9,123 bases of DNA, from contig JAJXPD010000085.1 of NCBI GenBank assembly GCA_021641325.1, positions 1 to 9,123 of the forward strand, given 5' to 3'. A model generated the notes under the pieces. The model had not been told where the DNA came from. It worked only from the letters and a program-made list of their open reading frames with translations, and did no database searches. This DNA is from Opitutales bacterium. GTDB lineage: Bacteria; Verrucomicrobiota; Verrucomicrobiia; Opitutales; Intestinicryptomonadaceae. The position numbers were made by a program, and so were the translations under genes. This document shows positions 7,791-9,123 of this stretch, piece by piece (positions within the stretch are counted from its first letter, which is position 1; every line of letters starts with the position of its first letter).

Positions 7791-8836
7791 TGCTCGAAGC
7801 TCCTTACCGCGCGGCACATCGCCTCCACGTTTTCGATTTTCGCGTCGGGGCGAATGCCGTGTCCGAGGTTGAAAATGTGGCGTCCGAACGGGAGCATGTC
7901 GGCGACTATTTTTTTCGTAAGTTCGGCGGTCTTTTCGGGCGTCGAGTTCGACAGCGTTTCGGGCGGCAGGTTGCCTTGCAGGCAGTAGGGCGTTGCGCCG
8001 CATCTAAGCGACGGCAGCGGCGCGGCGGAGTCTACCGAATACACGTCCGCGCCCAGTTGCGAGACTTCCGCGAACCTCCCCGACATGTGCGGCGCGAAGA
8101 CTATCGTGCGCGTGCGCCCGTCGAGCTTGTCGAGTATGTTTTTGATGTGCCCGCCCGACAGCCTTCCGTATTCGTCGGGCGGGGTGAGCGACGCGTGCGA
8201 GTCGAAAATCTGGACGCCGTCAAGCCCGCATTCAATCTGCATTTTCAGATAGTCGGAGAGCGCGTCTTCGAGGGTTTCGGCGAGCATTTCGAAAACGCCG
8301 CGCCTTTGCGAGAGGAAGTTTCGGAAGCGCGGAAACGTCTTCGAGCTTTCGCCCTCAACCATGTACGCGGCGAGAGTGAACGGCGAGCCGCAGAAGCCCA
8401 GCACCGCCTTCTTGGGAAGCGCGCGGCGTAGCAGTTTTGCGTTCTCGAAAACGTAGGCGAGCCTTTCGCGGATTCCGCCGATGTTGTCGCGCATTTCGCG
8501 CACGTCGTCTTCGGTCTCCACCCTGCGCTCCATGAGAATGCCGCCCGCGTCCTTGAATTTGTAGGGGAAGCCGAGGGCTTCGGGAATTACGAGAATGTCG
8601 GAAAAAATTATCGCGCAGTCGAAGTCGAACCTCCTGATTGGCTGCAACGCCGCCTCCACCGCGACTTCGGGCGTCCTGACGATTCCGAGGAAGCCGTGCT
8701 TTTCCTTCAACCGCCTGTATTCTGGCAGATAGCGTCCCGCCTGCCGCATGAGCCAAAACGGCGGGCGTTTGAATTTTACGCCCGCGCATGTTGCGTGGAA
8801 TAGCTCGCGCGAGTCTGGCATGGTGTTTTCGGTCAT
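7787..8836 (-). CDS. hemE: Uroporphyrinogen decarboxylase
   Basis: HemE removes the four acetate carboxyls of uroporphyrinogen III to give coproporphyrinogen III, a cytoplasmic step of haem synthesis directly before HemN. It has 349 aa, the usual length (about 340-365). Visible family motifs are PFWLMRQAGRYLPEY (R31, R35), FSDILVIPEALG with the catalytic-type Asp D80, GFCGSPFTLAAYMVEG with Y158, VQIFDSHA with S213, LQGNL, and FNLGHGI with H326. Two motifs depart from what I know of the family: DSHAS where DSWAG-like is common, and VDSAAPL where LDW is common. The start ATG at 8836 overlaps the upstream gene's TGA (ATGA) and has AGGA at 8847-8850. A second Met at 8821 is a less likely start. 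The stop overlaps the hemN start (ATGA). The gene looks intact. Confidence 0.95.
   Translation of the reverse strand: MTENTMPDSRELFHATCAGVKFKRPPFWLMRQAGRYLPEYRRLKEKHGFLGIVRTPEVAVEAALQPIRRFDFDCAIIFSDILVIPEALGFPYKFKDAGGILMERRVETEDDVREMRDNIGGIRERLAYVFENAKLLRRALPKKAVLGFCGSPFTLAAYMVEGESSKTFPRFRNFLSQRRGVFEMLAETLEDALSDYLKMQIECGLDGVQIFDSHASLTPPDEYGRLSGGHIKNILDKLDGRTRTIVFAPHMSGRFAEVSQLGADVYSVDSAAPLPSLRCGATPYCLQGNLPPETLSNSTPEKTAELTKKIVADMLPFGRHIFNLGHGIRPDAKIENVEAMCRAVRSFEQ
7799..7805 (-). promoter_or_regulatory. Shine-Dalgarno site fixing the hemN start
   Basis: Read on the minus strand this is AAGGAGC, about 8 nt before the ATG at 7790-7788. It lies inside the hemE 3' end. Together with the conserved N-terminus of HemN, it fixes the start at 7790 rather than any codon further upstream in the same open frame. 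Confidence 0.75.
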
Positions 8837-9123
8837 TTCCGTATTTTCCTGAACAAAATTTTTTCGATGTTTTCGGTTCTTTTAAACCGCAGAATTTTAA
8901 GCATTGCGTAGTAGAAAACGCACGCCACGGGTATCACGACCGCGCACACTGCGAACGCGAGCGTCTTGCCCGAAAGCGTTTCTGCAAGCGCATTCCGCGC
9001 CGCGACCACCGCGCACGCCATCGCCGCCGACGCCGCCACGATTTTCAAAATCTCGCGGCATTCGCCCGAAGTTCCGCTCTTGCGTTTCAGCTTGGCGTCG
9101 AGCATAAGCGCCTGCAACGCCGC
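8833..9123 (-). CDS. murJ: C-terminal end of probable lipid II flippase MurJ (MviN), cut by the window
   Basis: The last 96 codons of a minus-strand gene are visible; the frame is open to base 9123 and ends at TGA 8835-8833. The visible protein begins AALQALMLDAKLKRKSG, a basic cytoplasmic loop. Two hydrophobic helices follow (about ILKIVAASAAMACAVVAARN and LAFAVCAVVIPVACVFYYAM) and then a basic tail (LRFKRTENIEKILFRKIRK). This pattern fits the last transmembrane pair and tail of MurJ, the polytopic MOP-superfamily protein that flips the peptidoglycan precursor lipid II. The identification rests on topology and general resemblance, not on a unique motif, so another polytopic membrane protein is possible. 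A TTG at 9117 could be read as a start but is probably an internal Leu. The TGA overlaps the hemE ATG, placing the gene first in view of the haem operon. Confidence 0.6.
   Translation of the reverse strand, partial: AALQALMLDAKLKRKSGTSGECREILKIVAASAAMACAVVAARNALAETLSGKTLAFAVCAVVIPVACVFYYAMLKILRFKRTENIEKILFRKIRK

Noticed and set aside
7791..8003. Upstream extension of the hemN frame by 71 codons
   Set aside because: It lies wholly within hemE, encodes an Arg-rich stretch unlike HemN, and the ATG at 7790 has a good ribosome site and the family's conserved N-terminus.
7790..8431. Plus-strand open frame of 213 codons opposite hemE
   Set aside because: It is antisense to intact hemE with an Arg/Val-rich translation and no family resemblance.
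1..9123. CRISPR arrays, tRNA/rRNA genes, insertion sequences, phage or defence genes
   Set aside because: No spaced direct repeats, RNA gene signatures, transposase-like frames or terminal inverted repeats were seen; nearly all bases are accounted for by ordinary genes.

Overview
The window comes from a Gram-negative bacterium with GC-rich coding sequence. A periplasmic adaptor, an inner-membrane RND pump and an outer-membrane channel with lipobox require two membranes. The minus-strand genes include an oxygen-independent (radical SAM) coproporphyrinogen oxidase, so haem can be made without oxygen. The exact phylum cannot be read from the sequence. A PVC/Verrucomicrobiota-type host is a low-confidence guess from codon style and the murJ-hemE-hemN arrangement.

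Left part (1-5813, plus strand): a complete tripartite multidrug-type efflux operon apart from the first few codons. The order is periplasmic adaptor (membrane fusion protein, 5' end outside the window), an AcrB/MexB-like HAE1 RND transporter of 1046 aa, and a TolC/OprM-like outer-membrane factor lipoprotein of 502 aa. The gaps are 15 and 4 nt, so one transcript is expected. The pump takes up substrate from the periplasm or inner-membrane leaflet using the proton gradient. The adaptor bridges it to the channel, which exports across the outer membrane. No regulator or promoter is in view; both must lie upstream of base 1.

Middle (5814-5939): the only sizeable non-coding gap. It holds GC-rich hairpins followed by an intrinsic terminator flanked by an A-run and a T-run, so it can stop transcription from both converging operons.

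Right part (5940-9123, minus strand): four tightly packed genes read from right to left. They are the C-terminus of a probable lipid II flippase (murJ, cut by the window edge), hemE (uroporphyrinogen decarboxylase), hemN (oxygen-independent coproporphyrinogen III oxidase) and sixA (histidine phosphatase-type phosphohistidine phosphatase). murJ/hemE and hemE/hemN each overlap by ATGA, and sixA starts 12 nt after hemN, so translational coupling is likely. HemE and HemN perform successive steps: uroporphyrinogen III to coproporphyrinogen III to protoporphyrinogen IX. All main genes belong to known families. I found no convincing evidence of a wholly new system; the points worth a second look are operon composition, non-consensus HemE motifs and the hairpin cluster.
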